Shown: positions 12,501-24,730, counted from the first letter of the stretch. The stretch is DNA of 64,000 bases from Trifolium pratense (GCF_020283565.1 NC_060060.1:44578001-44642000); one strand, 5' to 3'. A program made the numbers and translations. The notes: generated from the letters alone by a model not told the origin.

Positions 12501-14727
12501 GAGCGAATTGGCAGACAGCATAAAAGCAATAACGGTAATCTCCTTCAAGTTCTTATTTTTGTATGCAGATTGCAGAGTATGCACTTATTTTTCTCCTGAA
12601 AATACTTTTTGGTCATGTCTGAATGTTAAAGATTCTTGATTGAGTTTTCACTTTTTGGGTTGAGATTCCTTTTATTATGATTATGATATGATTGTATATT
12701 TAGCATGTTGAGGGACCAATCGCATGTCTGCAGTAAGAAATGGTGTTTCCTATGTCTTTCATTTTAGGCTTAAATATGTTACTAGTCCCTGCAGTTGTAG
12801 CATATTTTGGTTTTGGTCCCTGCAATTTTTTTTGTTTGGTATTAGTCCCTGCACTTTGAGAAACTTTGTTTTTGGTCCTTGACATTAGTGAGTCTGTTAA
12901 AAAAAAGTGAAAGTTAACTGGAGTACCACGTGGCCCAATCATTTTATGCCACTTGGCATGGTAAAATTGTTATTTTAAAATTTAATTAAATAAAATAACA
13001 AAATTGATTTATAATTTGTTTTATTATTATTAATTAATATTAATAGAAGAAAGAATAAACAAACACAGATTCCCTTACCAAAAACAAAAACAGATCCTCA
13101 TCCTACCATCGCCCCCCATCACCACCTTATCACCAATCTTCACCATCACCACCTCCATTGTTAATATTATTACAAGTGTTAAGAAGGAGTGTGGGTCTGC
13201 TCAACATGAACACCAATAGAAGGTTTTGTGAAAGGGGAAGAGTGAAACCTTGAGTTTTAAATTGAACGTGAATCAAACTTATAACTTCGAAATTAACTCT
13301 AACCGGTTCTTCTATAGCCTCTGCTCGCAAATGGATGAATAAATTTCGAAATTTTGCAGTCCAATTTTGAATGAATTGAAATAGGGTAGAGTGGGTTGGT
13401 TCATGATTCCATATGAGTGCCGATGGTTTCTTAATTTGTTGTATTTGAAGGGTTTTGATGAACTATGAGTGGTGGTGATTTGATGAGTTAAGGTAGCCAT
13501 GATTTTGGTGATGGTGTCTCTATGGTGATGGGGGATTGGTGGGTGGGGCGATGAAGAAGAAGACAACCATGATTTTGGTCTTTTTTTTTCTTTCATTTTA
13601 GTCACTAATTATTATTGTTAAAATAATTATAAATAACAAATTATAATTGTGCCACGTGGCATGAAATGATTGGGCCACGTGGCACTCCGTTAACTTTCAC
13701 TTTTTTTTAACAGACTCACTAATGTCAAGGACCAAAAACAAAGTTTCTCAAAGTGCAGGGACTAATACCAAACAAAAAAAATTGCAGGGACCAAAACCAA
13801 AATATGCTACAACTGCAGGGACTAGTAACATATTTAAGCCTTCATTTTACTATGTTCTCTTTTTTTCTAATTGCAACTTACTAATACGTTTGATATTTTT
13901 CTGGTCCAGTGATATACGTTGTTGATCTAAGAAGGGCAGTGTATTATCAAAAATGTCACGATGCTGACTGTAGAGGTTATCGGTCTCCCTTGCGACCAAT
14001 TCCAGTTCACGTATTCTCCAATCCTTCAGTTGCTATTGGTTCATCTGAGATGTTAGATGATAAATATCCAGTAGATGATGGGTGGGGAAGTCAACCTGAT
14101 GATAACAACAAACCCAATCTTCTACAATACGAAGACACTGTTGAGGACAACTCCAGTGATTCTTGGTGGCTAGAAGCCATAAAAGTAGTTGAGGATGTGG
14201 AGAATAAGCAAACGGCAACAGAACTAAACACCAAGGTTAGTCTGTCTTAATTTGCATTCCAATGTTACAATTTACAGTAAAATGGACATTAGGCTCCCTC
14301 GTTGTCTTATTTAAAAATGGCACTGAAACCACATCCCCTTTATTTAATATGTTTTGAACTAAAGGACTTATTTAAATTTGAATTGAAGCTGTAAGGATCA
14401 AATGAGTGACGTGTCTACAAGCTCAGCTGGTGAAGACACCTTTACTAGTGGGTGCAAGGGTGTGATAAAATCCTGCCTTCACCCCTGCGGAGTGAAAAAT
14501 GACTCAATGTCGGAAAAATTAAATTATCTTAGAGCATGATTGTTCTGAAGGTGTTTTATTTATCTTAATTGTTCATATGAACACAACATTAAATATCTGT
14601 TCCATAAATGTGTCAACAGAATGAGGAAATTGATGATGGAGATGATGATGATGAGTGGTGGCTGGCGGTAGAAAGGACTGCATCCCAGGCTGAACTGGCA
14701 TATACTTCAACTAATTCAGGATGTTAG
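5297..14727 (+). CDS. PRIMPOL: PrimPol DNA primase-polymerase (CCDC111 family), complete
   Basis: Thirteen exons: 5297-5375, 5613-5776, 6636-6805, 6912-7058, 7170-7221, 7351-7525, 8101-8183, 9819-10031, 11484-11600, 11721-11877, 12427-12534, 13910-14235, 14620-14727. All phases match and the product is 632 aa. PrimPol is an archaeo-eukaryotic-type primase that reprimes stalled forks and performs translesion synthesis in nucleus and organelles. Visible hallmarks: GQRRFLASTYTEFW; motif I LYFDLEF with Asp213 and Glu215; motif II FSRH (His268); motif III FVDTAVYTRNRVFRL with Asp326; zinc knuckle Cys477-His484-Cys504-Cys509, whose spacing matches the human protein. A basic N-terminal run RKRRKRK may be a nuclear signal. 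The C-terminus holds two acidic Trp-Trp segments, at 574-575 and 610-611, that may bind RPA (inference). Introns are loaded with transposons but exons are intact. Confidence 0.95.
6153..6413. mobile_element. MITE in PrimPol intron 2
   Basis: The ends are GATTTGTTTGGATTGAC and AAGCTGTTTATCCAAACAATC, which pair imperfectly as inverted repeats. The interior has AGCTTAT-type blocks common in legume MITEs. There is no coding capacity. Confidence 0.5.
8238..9229. mobile_element. MULE-type non-autonomous element in PrimPol intron 7, 9-bp TSD
   Basis: It begins GGCTTAATTAG and ends CTAATTAAGCC. The long terminal inverted repeats carry the phrase GGTCCCTTAAAG several times on the left and CTTTAAGGGACC on the right. 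Perfect 9-bp duplications AATTTGGAA flank it (8229-8237, 9230-9238), as expected for Mutator-like transposition. The 992-bp body has no transposase frame. Confidence 0.85.
9479..9529. repeat. (GA)n microsatellite in PrimPol intron 7
   Basis: About 50 bases of nearly pure GA dinucleotide, interrupted once by GATAGTGA. Confidence 0.9.
10070..10159 (-). mobile_element. Short SINE in PrimPol intron 8
   Basis: On the minus strand it has an A-box-like TGGTCTAGTGGTGAGGG, a B-box GGGTTCGATCTCC and an A-rich tail. Near-perfect 14-bp repeats TAGTGGTTTCAAAT and TAGCGGTTTCAAAT flank it (10056-10069, 10160-10173). Confidence 0.75.
10841..11022. mobile_element. Small foldback MITE in PrimPol intron 8
   Basis: The ends are GAGTTGGGATCCTCTCC and GGAGAGGATCCTAACTC, with TGTCC directly repeated on both sides (10836-10840, 11023-11027). 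A second copy is at 31973-32134. It lies within remnants of an AGCTATAAG-type MITE visible at 10526-10690 and 11340-11450. Confidence 0.7.
12227..12359 (+). mobile_element. Solo-LTR-like fragment in PrimPol intron 10
   Basis: It starts TGTGAAGGGG, contains AGTCCCACATTGCTTAG and GGTTTTGTAGAGTTGAG, and ends AATCTGACA, giving TG...CA limits. The phrases are typical of short LTR repeats in legumes. No 5-bp duplication was found. The preceding 12050-12226 is unexplained and may belong to the same insertion. Confidence 0.4.
12767..13840. mobile_element. MULE-type non-autonomous element in PrimPol intron 11, 9-bp TSD
   Basis: The ends GGCTTAAATATGTTAC and GTAACATATTTAAGCC begin long inverted repeats of roughly 190 bp, nearly perfect and containing AGTCCCTGCA phrases and CCACGTGGC. 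Perfect 9-bp duplications TTCATTTTA (12758-12766, 13841-13849) flank it. The 1074-bp body has no transposase. It shares the GGCTTAA ends and overall plan of the element at 8238-9229. Confidence 0.9.
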
Positions 14728-16899
14728 CGGCACAATTCAGCTCGCCAATGAGTTTCCGTGGCTCTCTACATGCCGGATCAACATAATTAGCTCCACTTGA
14801 TGATTGGCGCCAGAAAAGGAGTTTGTTGCACTTATCTGCAGCAAGCAACATAAAGATGAGATCCTGAAAAGCAGAAAAGTTTGGGAGAAAATCCGGAAAA
14901 TGAGCTTAATGACTAAAGGAAAATGAATTCTATTGTTGGAGATACAGACTTCAATTTTTGCACTGTCAAAACTACTGCCCGTCCCTGTTGAAGGGTTGTA
15001 GGCCATGCAGAATGTTTCATGGTTGTGCAGGGCACATGAAGACCTTTGCATGCCCGTGTAAAGTGTGATCACTTCTTGGCGGATTTGGATCATCGACAAC
15101 TGTGGCGCGGTGCACACCAGCTGCAAAGGATTCATACACCATTTGAACCTCTGTTGGGCCTTTTTGGATCCTCTCCTGCAGAAAGTAAAAGGGAGGGACT
15201 AGAGAGAGAAAAGAGAGGAGGGTAAAAAAAGAGAGAAAAGAGAAGAGAAATAGAGAGGAAGGAGGATGCACATTGTACACCATACTTTCTAAGAACCTAA
15301 TTTGTTATCTCATCCTTTTTCTTTACAAATTCAAATCATGGATGTTAGAATATTATAAAGGATTAAATATGTTTGAGATCCTTATATTTATGCGACCTTT
15401 CAAGATTAAACCCTATTTGAATTTTAATAAATATTTAGTCACGAGAATTTTTACCGTTTGCAGGAGCGATCTTTGCTGTCAAGTTGATGACTGGACAAAT
15501 AGAATTACGACGTGGATGTGCCACAAGGATACAACATGGACATTTTTAGTGATGTGGTGTTTGCATGGCAACTGAGCCAGGAATTATATTATTAGTCACA
15601 TTTAATAATTAATAATTAAAATCAATTTGCTATTAAACTAATTAAATTATGAATTAAGTAATCAACAATAACAATAGTTTATACCAATAAAAACCAAAAC
15701 CATAATCAATACTCTCTCCATCGCATATTAGATGACTTGTTACATCATTTCACACAAGTTAAGAAAAATGTAATAATTTAACATAAAAAAATGTTAGAAT
15801 TAAAGAGAATGTGATTTTTACTTAATTGCCCTTAAAATGTATTGATGACTTACTTTAGAGTCGTGAAAAAAGTAATAATGATTAGAGGTAAACACATAAA
15901 CTTGTAGTTTCTGGTTGGAATTGTTCCACTAAGAGGGTTAAAATTTTCAAATTCATCTTAAATCCCCAACAGTTTGCTAATTTGATCTAAGTACTTAAGA
16001 ATGGACAATCTCTTCTTTATTTCATGCTTTCTAGCTTTGATGAGATTCTTTCTTAAGACTTATTATCGCCTTTGAGTGATGGCTTATTTATAGCAAGCTA
16101 GTTGACAGTTGCAAAAGGATATGGTGATCAAGCAAGAAAATTAGTTGTTACTTTTGTCCTTTAGTGATGAAACAATGTAACTTCTTGTTTTCATCTTAGT
16201 GTTCTTCATTCTCTTGTGAAAATGAATGATGTGATAATTAATCTCATATCCATTCTGATGGGCAATCTTATCTCAAATTTGAAGATTGAAAGGATGATCA
16301 TGATTCCACGATGCTTAAACATTTCATGTTGGAAAATTTGTCATTCTGAAGTTCATTCTCATGTCCATTCTCAACTTCAAAGTTGATATTTTCATTTTGA
16401 TCTACATTCTCATGTACGTCGAGCTTTGCCATTTGACTTCAACTGATTGAAAAGACCTTGTTCCACCTTGTCAATGCTTGTATCTTGATATCAACAAGTT
16501 TTGATCTTTTGTATATTGACCTCATTTTTGCTTCTTTGAGATCAATCTAAACTTGATCTTGAGACAGGCTTTGCAGCTTCTGTGATGTCATTCTCGTGTT
16601 CTACTGACATAGCAGAACATTTCTGAGCTTGAGATTACTTCTGGTATGTGTACTTATGCTTGAGATTGATGTTTCCTCCATTCTCAAGCGGATCTCATGA
16701 TTGTGTCTCAACTCTTGTGGCATCATTCTCATGTATGTTTTGATGTGCATGTTTCTTCAACCTTATGATCTTTTTGAAATATTGATTTGTAACATCCTTT
16801 TCTAGAGATCACTCCAGTAGATTTGCTAAAAACAAAACACATCAAAACAAAAATGATACAATATTTATTTAATATCGGCTCTAAACTAGTATTTTATAA

Positions 16900-17083
16900 A
16901 GGGTCTTGCTAACCAGTGCCCCCGAGGTACTAGTTAAGGAACCAAAAGAAGAAATAAAATAAAAGTTGTGCATGGAAAACATCAAAATATAAACTTTTGT
17001 TGTATTGACTACACTATTTCCAAGGAAAACTTTCTAAATTTGAATCCTTAACAAGTGACCCTGGAACACTATTTAGCATTTAC
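16900..17083. mobile_element. Small MITE with GGGTCTTGCTAAC ends
   Basis: The left end GGGTCTTGCTAACCAGTGCC pairs loosely with the right end GGAACACTATTTAGCATTTACC. Related ends appear at 17985-18165 around ACTCTTTAAGCATT. No clear target duplication. Confidence 0.4.
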
Positions 17084-17171
17084 CTTTTATAAAAACAAAT
17101 CAAATATCCAACGCTTCTATTTTTTTTAGCTAAATCTATATTTCTTTTCTTCACAAGTTGGGGAAGCAATA

Positions 17172-17564
17172 TGTAACATCCCGGATTTTTTATAGAGTTT
17201 GAATCGAAAAATTTTATTTTTTGTTTACAAAAGAATAAAAATCATTTAAACTTATAAATAATAAGTGTACAACGGAAAAGTATTTCATTTAAATTACATA
17301 TTTATAAAAACCCATATTCTTTTATCCCCGCAAGCAACATACCAACTTCACACATCGATATGTGTGAAGTTGGTATGTTGCTTGTATGCGTGCGGAGATA
17401 AAAGAATGAGTTTTTATAAATATGTAAATATTTTTCCGTTGTACACTTATTATTTATAAGTTTAGATGATTATTATTCTTTTGTAAACAAAAAAAAATGT
17501 CTTACTTTTTAAATAAATAAAATTTTTCTATTCAAACTCTTTATCAAAAATCCGGTATGTTACA
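17172..17564. repeat. 393-bp near-perfect hairpin (foldback MITE)
   Basis: The ends TGTAACATCCCGGA and TCCGGTATGTTACA are inverted. The arms of about 180-190 bases pair almost throughout, meeting at CACACATCGATATGTGTG near 17353. The ORF seen within one arm is a by-product of the palindrome. It could be a foldback element or the source of a long hairpin RNA. Confidence 0.85.
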
Positions 17565-17635
17565 CGATACATTTTATTACGACGATAAAGTCATGCATTT
17601 GCAGCCTATCAGTGGTCGTATTTTGTTGTATATAT

Positions 17636-17775
17636 ATGCTATAGCTCATTAGTAAGTGCTTAGCTTTGTAACATCAAAGGTGCCGAGTTCAAATCTCGTC
17701 AGATTCGATTGTAAAAGGTTATTAGTGTCACTTTGGACTAGTAAATATTTTTGCATCCCCCATTTTTTAAAAAAA
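17636..17775 (+). mobile_element. SINE-like copy
   Basis: An A-box-like ATAGCTCATTAGTAAGTGC is followed about 40 bases later by a B-box-like GAGTTCAAATCTC, then a T/A-rich end. Pol III box order and spacing fit a tRNA-derived SINE; no cloverleaf is formed. Confidence 0.5.
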
Positions 17776-18644
17776 ATAAAAGTAAAAGTATACAAGTTTT
17801 TAGAGATTAATTTGCATACGATGTTTGAATTTAAGGTATATGTGATTAAAGTGAAATATTTTTAATGATCCATAACAATTAGGATTGATTAACAATGTAA
17901 AAAATATTTACATCGCCGGTGCATATTTTTTGTCCTTATAAAAAATTGCATCTTTTCATCCCTACAAAAATTGTATGCACGTAATTTTAGTCCATTTCCA
18001 GGGCACTCTTTAAGCATTCCATTTAAAGGAACTTTTTATTCAAAAAGTTAAACACTACAATTTCCAATGCGTTGACTTTACGCATTCCGATAAAAATTCC
18101 CTAAAAAGCTTACTATTTAAGGGCTTAAAGAGTGTCCCGGGGGCACTATTTAGCATTTGCATTAAATAAAGAACATATGAAGGCCTTGTTTGGTTCACTT
18201 TTGTAAAACTGTTTTTCAATTTTTAGAAATAATAAACCAAAAAACTTGTTTGATAGATCCTTTTATAATTATAGTTTTCAAACCTGTTTTTACTATTTTA
18301 AGAAATGAAGAGGATCTCAACTCATGCATTGCATCGCATTACATTATATTATTTGATTAGAATTTAAAAAGCTTACTAATATATTTGTCCCCATGACTAA
18401 TGTCTCTAGTTACTTGTTGCACTTGCAGGCATTAGACTAATCAACAACAAAATTGAACAAATAAAGTATGAAAGCAAATGAGGAAAACATTACTTCCAAT
18501 TATTGATTAATGCAACAAAAATTACACAACCTGATTGTCATCTGCATGGGACATTTTACCCTGCCTTCACTACTGTACACAATCATTGGCCGAAGTCATA
18601 CAAGCCGTACAAAAAAATTGTCCGGTTTGTGACATTTTACTATT

Positions 18645-21600
18645 TTAGCATTCATTTTGATGTGTTAGCTTCGCTTTTGGTTGCTTTGGGTGATTTCTTG
18701 AAAATAGTAAATCATTGAGTTGTCTCTCAGCATTGTATTCTGATGTAGCCTGCAAATAATGATATTTTAAGCGTGAATATTAGGAAGATTAGAAACATTA
18801 AGTAAGTTGCAACATCATGCACAAACTAAACTAAAATCAGCTATATGAAGGTGGTGTTTGTCAAGGTAAGACAAATTCTCAGCACAAAATCTAAACACAA
18901 TGGAGCAATTCAGAAAATTATAAAGTTTAGTTTAATTGTGATCTATAAAGTTTTGAACCAGCCTTTTACTAAACCCTAAATCTGACAAATATACTTAACT
19001 ACCTTGAATTTGTATTTCGCGGTATAATACAAACGATATCATGACTTATATAAAAGGCATTTAAATTTGTAGCTATGAGAAACAACTGATGTACCCTTTT
19101 CCTGAATCCGAATCTCAGTGTTTGAACTTGAGTTCCTGAACAAACCCTTACGTCAATCCCAAGGGAGTCCACACAGATAATTTGTGCCTCCTGCAATGAA
19201 TTGCAATCAAAGTTGATCACTGACTGTAACATAGCAAATGTACTAATGCTTGTACTTAAGTGTTCTAAAAAGAATGTAAAAGATGACGAGGAAGGTAATG
19301 AAATTCCAAAATTGTATTTAATCATTTCTACTTTCAAGACAGATAGATGTCCTTTAGCAAATCATGGTAGTGAAATGCTGTAGAATCAGATCTTGCATTA
19401 ACTTGTACCTTTGGTTGTAAATGAATGACACAACTTTCTTAATGACACTCCAAACCAAATACACAAAATTCGGTCATAAAACTATTTAACCGTGGCAACT
19501 ATCAAGAGATTTATTAGAGAAAACAACTCAACAAAAGTGCATCAAAGAAAATATTCCAAGAGCTTATTACCTCCACTTGAATACCCTTACACCTCCAACA
19601 GAGAGACTTAAGGGCTTGCAAAGTCTTTTCTGATTCTCCACCAGCTTTCAAATGAGATATAATTTTGGAAGATGACCTTGCAATAGCATCAGGTTGAGCT
19701 TTCATGTAGTCTTCCAAATCAAGGATAATCTGCGCAGAATCAGAACAGAAATTTTAGTTTCCAACAAATGAAATGTCTAAATAATACAATTTAGCGTTTT
19801 ACAATGTAATGTTCTTATATCATGCAAACTTAACCCTGGGATGGGTCATTTACCTCATATTTCTTTCTAAAAGCCAGCAAATAGAAACATCATAAATTTC
19901 CAGGTAATTAGCACAATTTTGAATTATCTGTGTGCCTATCTGTTTAAAGATTCTAACCAATTGAGTTATTAATTAGAGAAACTATCTGAGCTTGTTGCGG
20001 GAGAAAAATACCATTGGTGTCAAAATGTCAGGTCAATATTTATAAAAGCTATTTTGGTTATTTCTGTATTTTTCCTTTTTAAACAAAATATATCCATCAT
20101 TTCTTAGCCAACTGGCTATGATTACCGACTAAAGAAGTCACCAAATTGCATCATAAAACACCAATATATGAACAAAGTGCATGATCAATCAACTTGACGA
20201 GTTCCTAGAACATGTCTCTAAACAATCAAACACATACAAATCAGCCAGCTTACAGGATGTCCATGTGCAGAGAACACTTGAATCTTAACCATCTCCAATC
20301 TGTAGAAGGAAGTATCATCTATAGGTATATCACTATTCCCATTATTTTCCACCTGTTTTGATGTATTATCTTCAGATGACTCTGTATTGTGCTCATGACC
20401 ATTAATTGCACCAATACTTTCGTCTTTATTTTCTGTGGCTTTACTAATGTCGGCAGTACTGGATTGATTGGCAGTTAGATGCTTCTGTATTGGAGAATTT
20501 TCTTCGATAAATGCAGGTCTTATAACTCCTTGGAAGATTACACAAGCCGGAGGCTGCTCCATCCAATCAACTGGATCATCTGAAGCAATCTAGATAGAGA
20601 GTAGCAGTAGTAATAAAAATATGGAGTTAATTAATATCAATAAAATCAAAGTAAAACTGCGATAGAAAAGGCATTAAAATGTAGTCTCCAAAAGCCACAA
20701 ATTAGGTAACATTAACATCTACCTCGGTCAATTTTTTAGCAAAATCCATTGGATGAGAAAATCGCATTGTCTCCAATTTTGCCCAGTCTGCAAGTGTTTC
20801 ATCGTCATCATCATCCATTTCATCCTCATCTGAAAGAATAGCCATCCATCCCTGCAAACAAGAAAATGAATAATAGTGGATATTATTTTGTTTCAATAAT
20901 GTATGATTACAGTTGAGAAGTGAACATAAGCCTCATAATTACATTAAAAACAATGAAAAATTCAGACCGAGTCATAATCCTCATTCTCATCTACATTTTC
21001 ATCTTCGTCATCTTCATCATCGCTGTCATCTAAATCATCAGTATCTTGATCATCAATTTCTTCAATCCCAAAGTCAATTTCTGATGGACCTGATAAGGCC
21101 ATCTCATTGATCATTTCCATGGTATCCACACCAATTATGACTTGCTACAACAACACAAACAAGACAATCCATAACCCTTTTAAGATATGCAAACTTTGTA
21201 GAGTGAAACAGAACTTGAGAATTGAGATTAGAACAAAAGGATTTGAAAAATAAAATGAAAGATGAAAGAGAAATATACTTAAGCCATTGTAGCAAACAAA
21301 TCATGGATATGGCTTAATACATCAAATAGTACAATGAAACACAACAAGACAAAAGGTGAGGATATTAAATTATTGTAAAAGCCCAAAAGGTAGCAAATTA
21401 AAGTTTCTTGATATCAACAAATGAACATCAACAAAATGAAGGTAATTTTATAATTGCTTGCTTAAAAAATGCCATTAATAAAAGAATCAGGCCATCAAAT
21501 CTAGGTATCATGTGTTTTCCTCAGTACATGTCTACTTGGTTTTTTTTTCTGTTAGAAGTGCATTGTCTACTTGTTATAGTAGAAGGAAAGTACACAAAAC

Positions 21601-24600
21601 TGTAAGTATGTGTGAATGCCTCAAATGAACTGTTAGTATGTATTTCATAGAAAATTATATACCATTACTTACAAAGTTAGAGACATGGTCATACCACAAA
21701 ATTATTTTCTGAAGTTAGGGACTGCAAAATATCTTCACCGTTCTTTGCTTGAAAATATATACCTGCAATGCTTGTAGAATTTAATTAGGGGGGTGAAACT
21801 TCCCAAGCACAAGAAACTCAATACATAGTAGAGGACAATCATATAGCCATCACTTACTTCCATGTTCATCAGTCAAATAAGGCAAATCTGGCCAAACAAC
21901 ATTTTCATGAAAATCATCATTAACATAAGTTGAGAACACCATTGTTGCTTTGCTGTTAACCTATAAATATAAATGATATGCCACAATCATCATTAGCTAT
22001 GCATTCGACAGAGAATAAAAGCAACTGACATGCTTCTAGATATAGTTATTTTCTCAAATACAGAATTTTCATTACATCAGTTGAGGTCATAAAAGGTTCA
22101 ACATTCAGTAAAAATTATGTTAGTGACGTTTGACATATTTTTCAATAATTCTGTAAAAAGAAACAATGGGTTATTGTCACATACATTAAGCAAATCCCAA
22201 CAAAAATTATACATTATTTCATAACTAGACTTTTCACACTTCTGATATTCTCTATTAGGGTTGCAAACTTGCCATCAATCTTGGCAACTTCTGCAAATTC
22301 AATAAGACAAATCAGGCTGCACCAGAAAGGAAAACTATGGAGCAGTTTGCTCTAACAGTTGAGTTAACCATAATAACACAATTCGGTCTTCGATCGCACA
22401 AATCCGTGCCCAATTTGCAGAAAATAATGAACCAATGAAGCAGTTCACTTCGGGTTTTAATGAGCACGGGAACAGCTCACAGAACAAAAACTGGTCTGTA
22501 ACCATAAACCGAGTATGGGAACCAGTGTAATATATTTTCCAATAGTTTCCCTGGTGCAATGTGCGCTGCCTTTTTATATAGCTAATCATCCTTTCTATAG
22601 TTTAGAAACTTTTTATGTGGAACAATTTAACATTAGTGTAAAAGCTTAAACTAGAGGGGGGGACTATGTTGTATGCTGCAAAGTTTCCATGTGGAACTAT
22701 TCTTATCTTATAATTGTTAGCTGTTGGGTTTTTATATTTTTATTTTAGGATGTAGTTTATTATTTTTAACTAGACAAGATGAAAAGTTAATGATACCGTA
22801 ACAATTAAAATAGTAGAAGAACATACAACGAATCTAAATAACATACTAGCTATATATAACCCCCAAGTACCCAACAACACTTCAAGAGTTGCATACCGCA
22901 TACACCCGTACCACATACCAAAGCGAATTGTGAATCAGGTGACTATGGAATAAACACATGGATTCAAAACAAAGAATAATACTTTAAATGGCCAATTAAA
23001 TCTCCTATTTATCTTTAATACCTTTTCGAGGGCAGGCAATCCTAAATGAGCACAGCATAGAACAGTATTTGCTAAAATGAAATGGAGACCTTGACTATGG
23101 TTTTAGGATCTAAATTTATCATTATTAACTTTCCTTCATGTAAGAACATTACACACGTTGCCGCATAGGATAATGTCTATTGTCTAGCCATCATTTAAAA
23201 CAAGCAGTACAGTTTTGTTTCAATATTGAACAAAAATAGCACTGAAATAAGAAAACCTAAATATTTGCCAAATTTGATTTTCTCATTGTGACGTTACTTC
23301 ACTAATAGAAAAAGTAATACAAATTAGTACCTCAATAACAGTTCTACTTGTTTCTGCTGCAGTAAGTCTAACATCTTCACTATTCTCCAATGTCGAAGCA
23401 GCTATTTCCTCAAATGGGTGATAGGATGGCTTCTCGTTTTTCTTTACAGGCTCCTGATCTGAGCCAGGATGTTCTGATGATACTCGAATTCTATTCTTCA
23501 GAAGTTTGTTTCTTCTTGTAAATGGAGCGCCCGGGTACTTTTTACTTCTTATCCTGTGTAATTATATCCATTTATTATTATTTATTTCCTCTCATAACAT
23601 TTAGTATTTTTTGACTTGAAAGGTAGACAATTTGTCAATATACATTACAGGTAAAACAAGAAGTCGCAAAATTTGCTTTATGAATTCATTGTTCAGGTTA
23701 AAGATAAATGTGTTTCGAAATTATGCCACTTTAGGGAATTGCATCTTACATGAAAGTTTATCTCAACAAATCGGTACTATCACAAAAGTTTATCCGTAAA
23801 ACTCAACAGTCTCAAGTAGGGATGTTTGTGTGACGGTTTAAAACAGGTTTTGCTAGTCGCTCACCTTGCACTAATTTTTTCATCGGGTCAGTTCTTTAGA
23901 CATGAAACCAACTATAAACCCAAAGAAACTCAACAAAGTCTAAGTCTTATTAAGAATGGGTTTAAGCAAGACAAGACTGAGTTAACCAAAAACTCATATA
24001 AAGAAAATCAAAGAAATGACCATATAATAATAGTGATCAAAAGAAAATAGTTCATACAATTAGTAAATATATCATATAAACTATAATTTTCCTCAATAAA
24101 TGCAGTGATTTTTTACTTCCTTTTTTATTTTAGAATAACCACCGTAACTGATTTCAATAATTTCACAACTAAATCATCCAGGAAAAAAAAAAAGCATAAT
24201 CGTCCCCTTGAGCTTAGCTCAGTTAGTAGGGACATCACATATATTATGCAGGATCCGAGGTTCGAACCCCGGACACTCCACCGGTGGATTTTCTAGCCGC
24301 TAAGCTAAAAAAAAAAAAAACATAATCACAAGAATAGTTATTGTGTTTGATTTCAATAACCATACCAAGGCACATCAAAACCGCAGCTACAAGCGAGTCG
24401 TCGACACGACGCCACGTAGCCTAATCCGCCATTCATATCCTCCGTAGTCCACATTGAACGGTTATTATCTGCCAAGCGAAGAATGTGACAAATATCAATG
24501 AGCAAGTGTATAACTAATTAACCAGTAAGTAGTAGTAGTAATAATAACTCCATTTGAACTCAAATCAAATCAAAACGAAGCCGTTTTAGTTTGTTAGTAG

Positions 24601-24730
24601 TCAGAGAATATAGAATAAATTAGGAAAATGGAACAGAGAGAGGGAGAGTACGAGGTGCGGCGGAGGAAAAGCGAGTGGCGGTGGCGGCGAGGTGGAAACG
24701 GGCGGCGATAGGAGGATCGATTATCATCAT
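18645..24730 (-). CDS. PNPOx-like FMN-binding split-barrel protein with DUF2470-like tail
   Basis: Eleven exons on the minus strand: 24730-24652, 24468-24366, 23553-23331, 21960-21858, 21762-21695, 21144-20968, 20851-20723, 20589-20254, 19729-19571, 19190-19095, 18749-18645; product 525 aa with matching phases. The N-terminus is rich in Ala, Ser and Arg with few acids, which suits a plastid transit peptide. Residues about 120-215 (ETSRTVIEVNSKATMVFST to TMEMINEM) match the pyridoxamine-phosphate-oxidase-like split barrel of At3g21140/At1g51560 relatives. A very acidic linker follows (about 220-265), then WAKLETMR and WMEQPPA blocks. The last 110 residues (KAQPDAIARSSSKIISHL to FGFRKRATSEYNAE) fit DUF2470. 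Related proteins are heme-oxygenase-like or tetrapyrrole-linked; the catalytic role here is unknown. Confidence 0.9.
24202..24320 (+). mobile_element. tRNA-derived SINE in intron 2 of the PNPOx-like gene
   Basis: There is an A-box-like GAGCTTAGCTCAGTTAGT, a B-box GAGGTTCGAACCCC and a poly(A) tail. CATAATC repeats flank it (24195-24201 and 24321-24327), possibly extended by the neighbouring A-runs. The copy is antisense to its host and belongs to the same family as 2443-2577. Confidence 0.8.

Larger units (their letters stand above)
14728..18644. other. Intergenic between the converging PrimPol and PNPOx-like genes
   Basis: No gene is supported. The first few hundred bases are PrimPol 3' flank. 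At 15180-15270 there is a purine-rich GA stretch. At about 15340-15600 there is a fragment with the style of a MULE end (AAATATGTTTGAGATCC) without a partner. A MITE lies at 16900-17083, a large hairpin at 17172-17564 and a SINE-like copy at 17636-17775. The stretch 15900-16790 has repeated CATTCTCATGT words and no recognised identity. Confidence 0.6.

Noticed and set aside
13722..13860. ORF starting MSRTKNKVSQSAGTNTK as a gene
   Set aside because: It lies in the MULE terminal inverted repeat, and the same peptide appears from the other arm on the other strand (12766-12942).
24202..24290. Possible tRNA gene from good A and B boxes
   Set aside because: The sequence does not fold into a full cloverleaf, ends in poly(A) and has flanking direct repeats, so it is a SINE.
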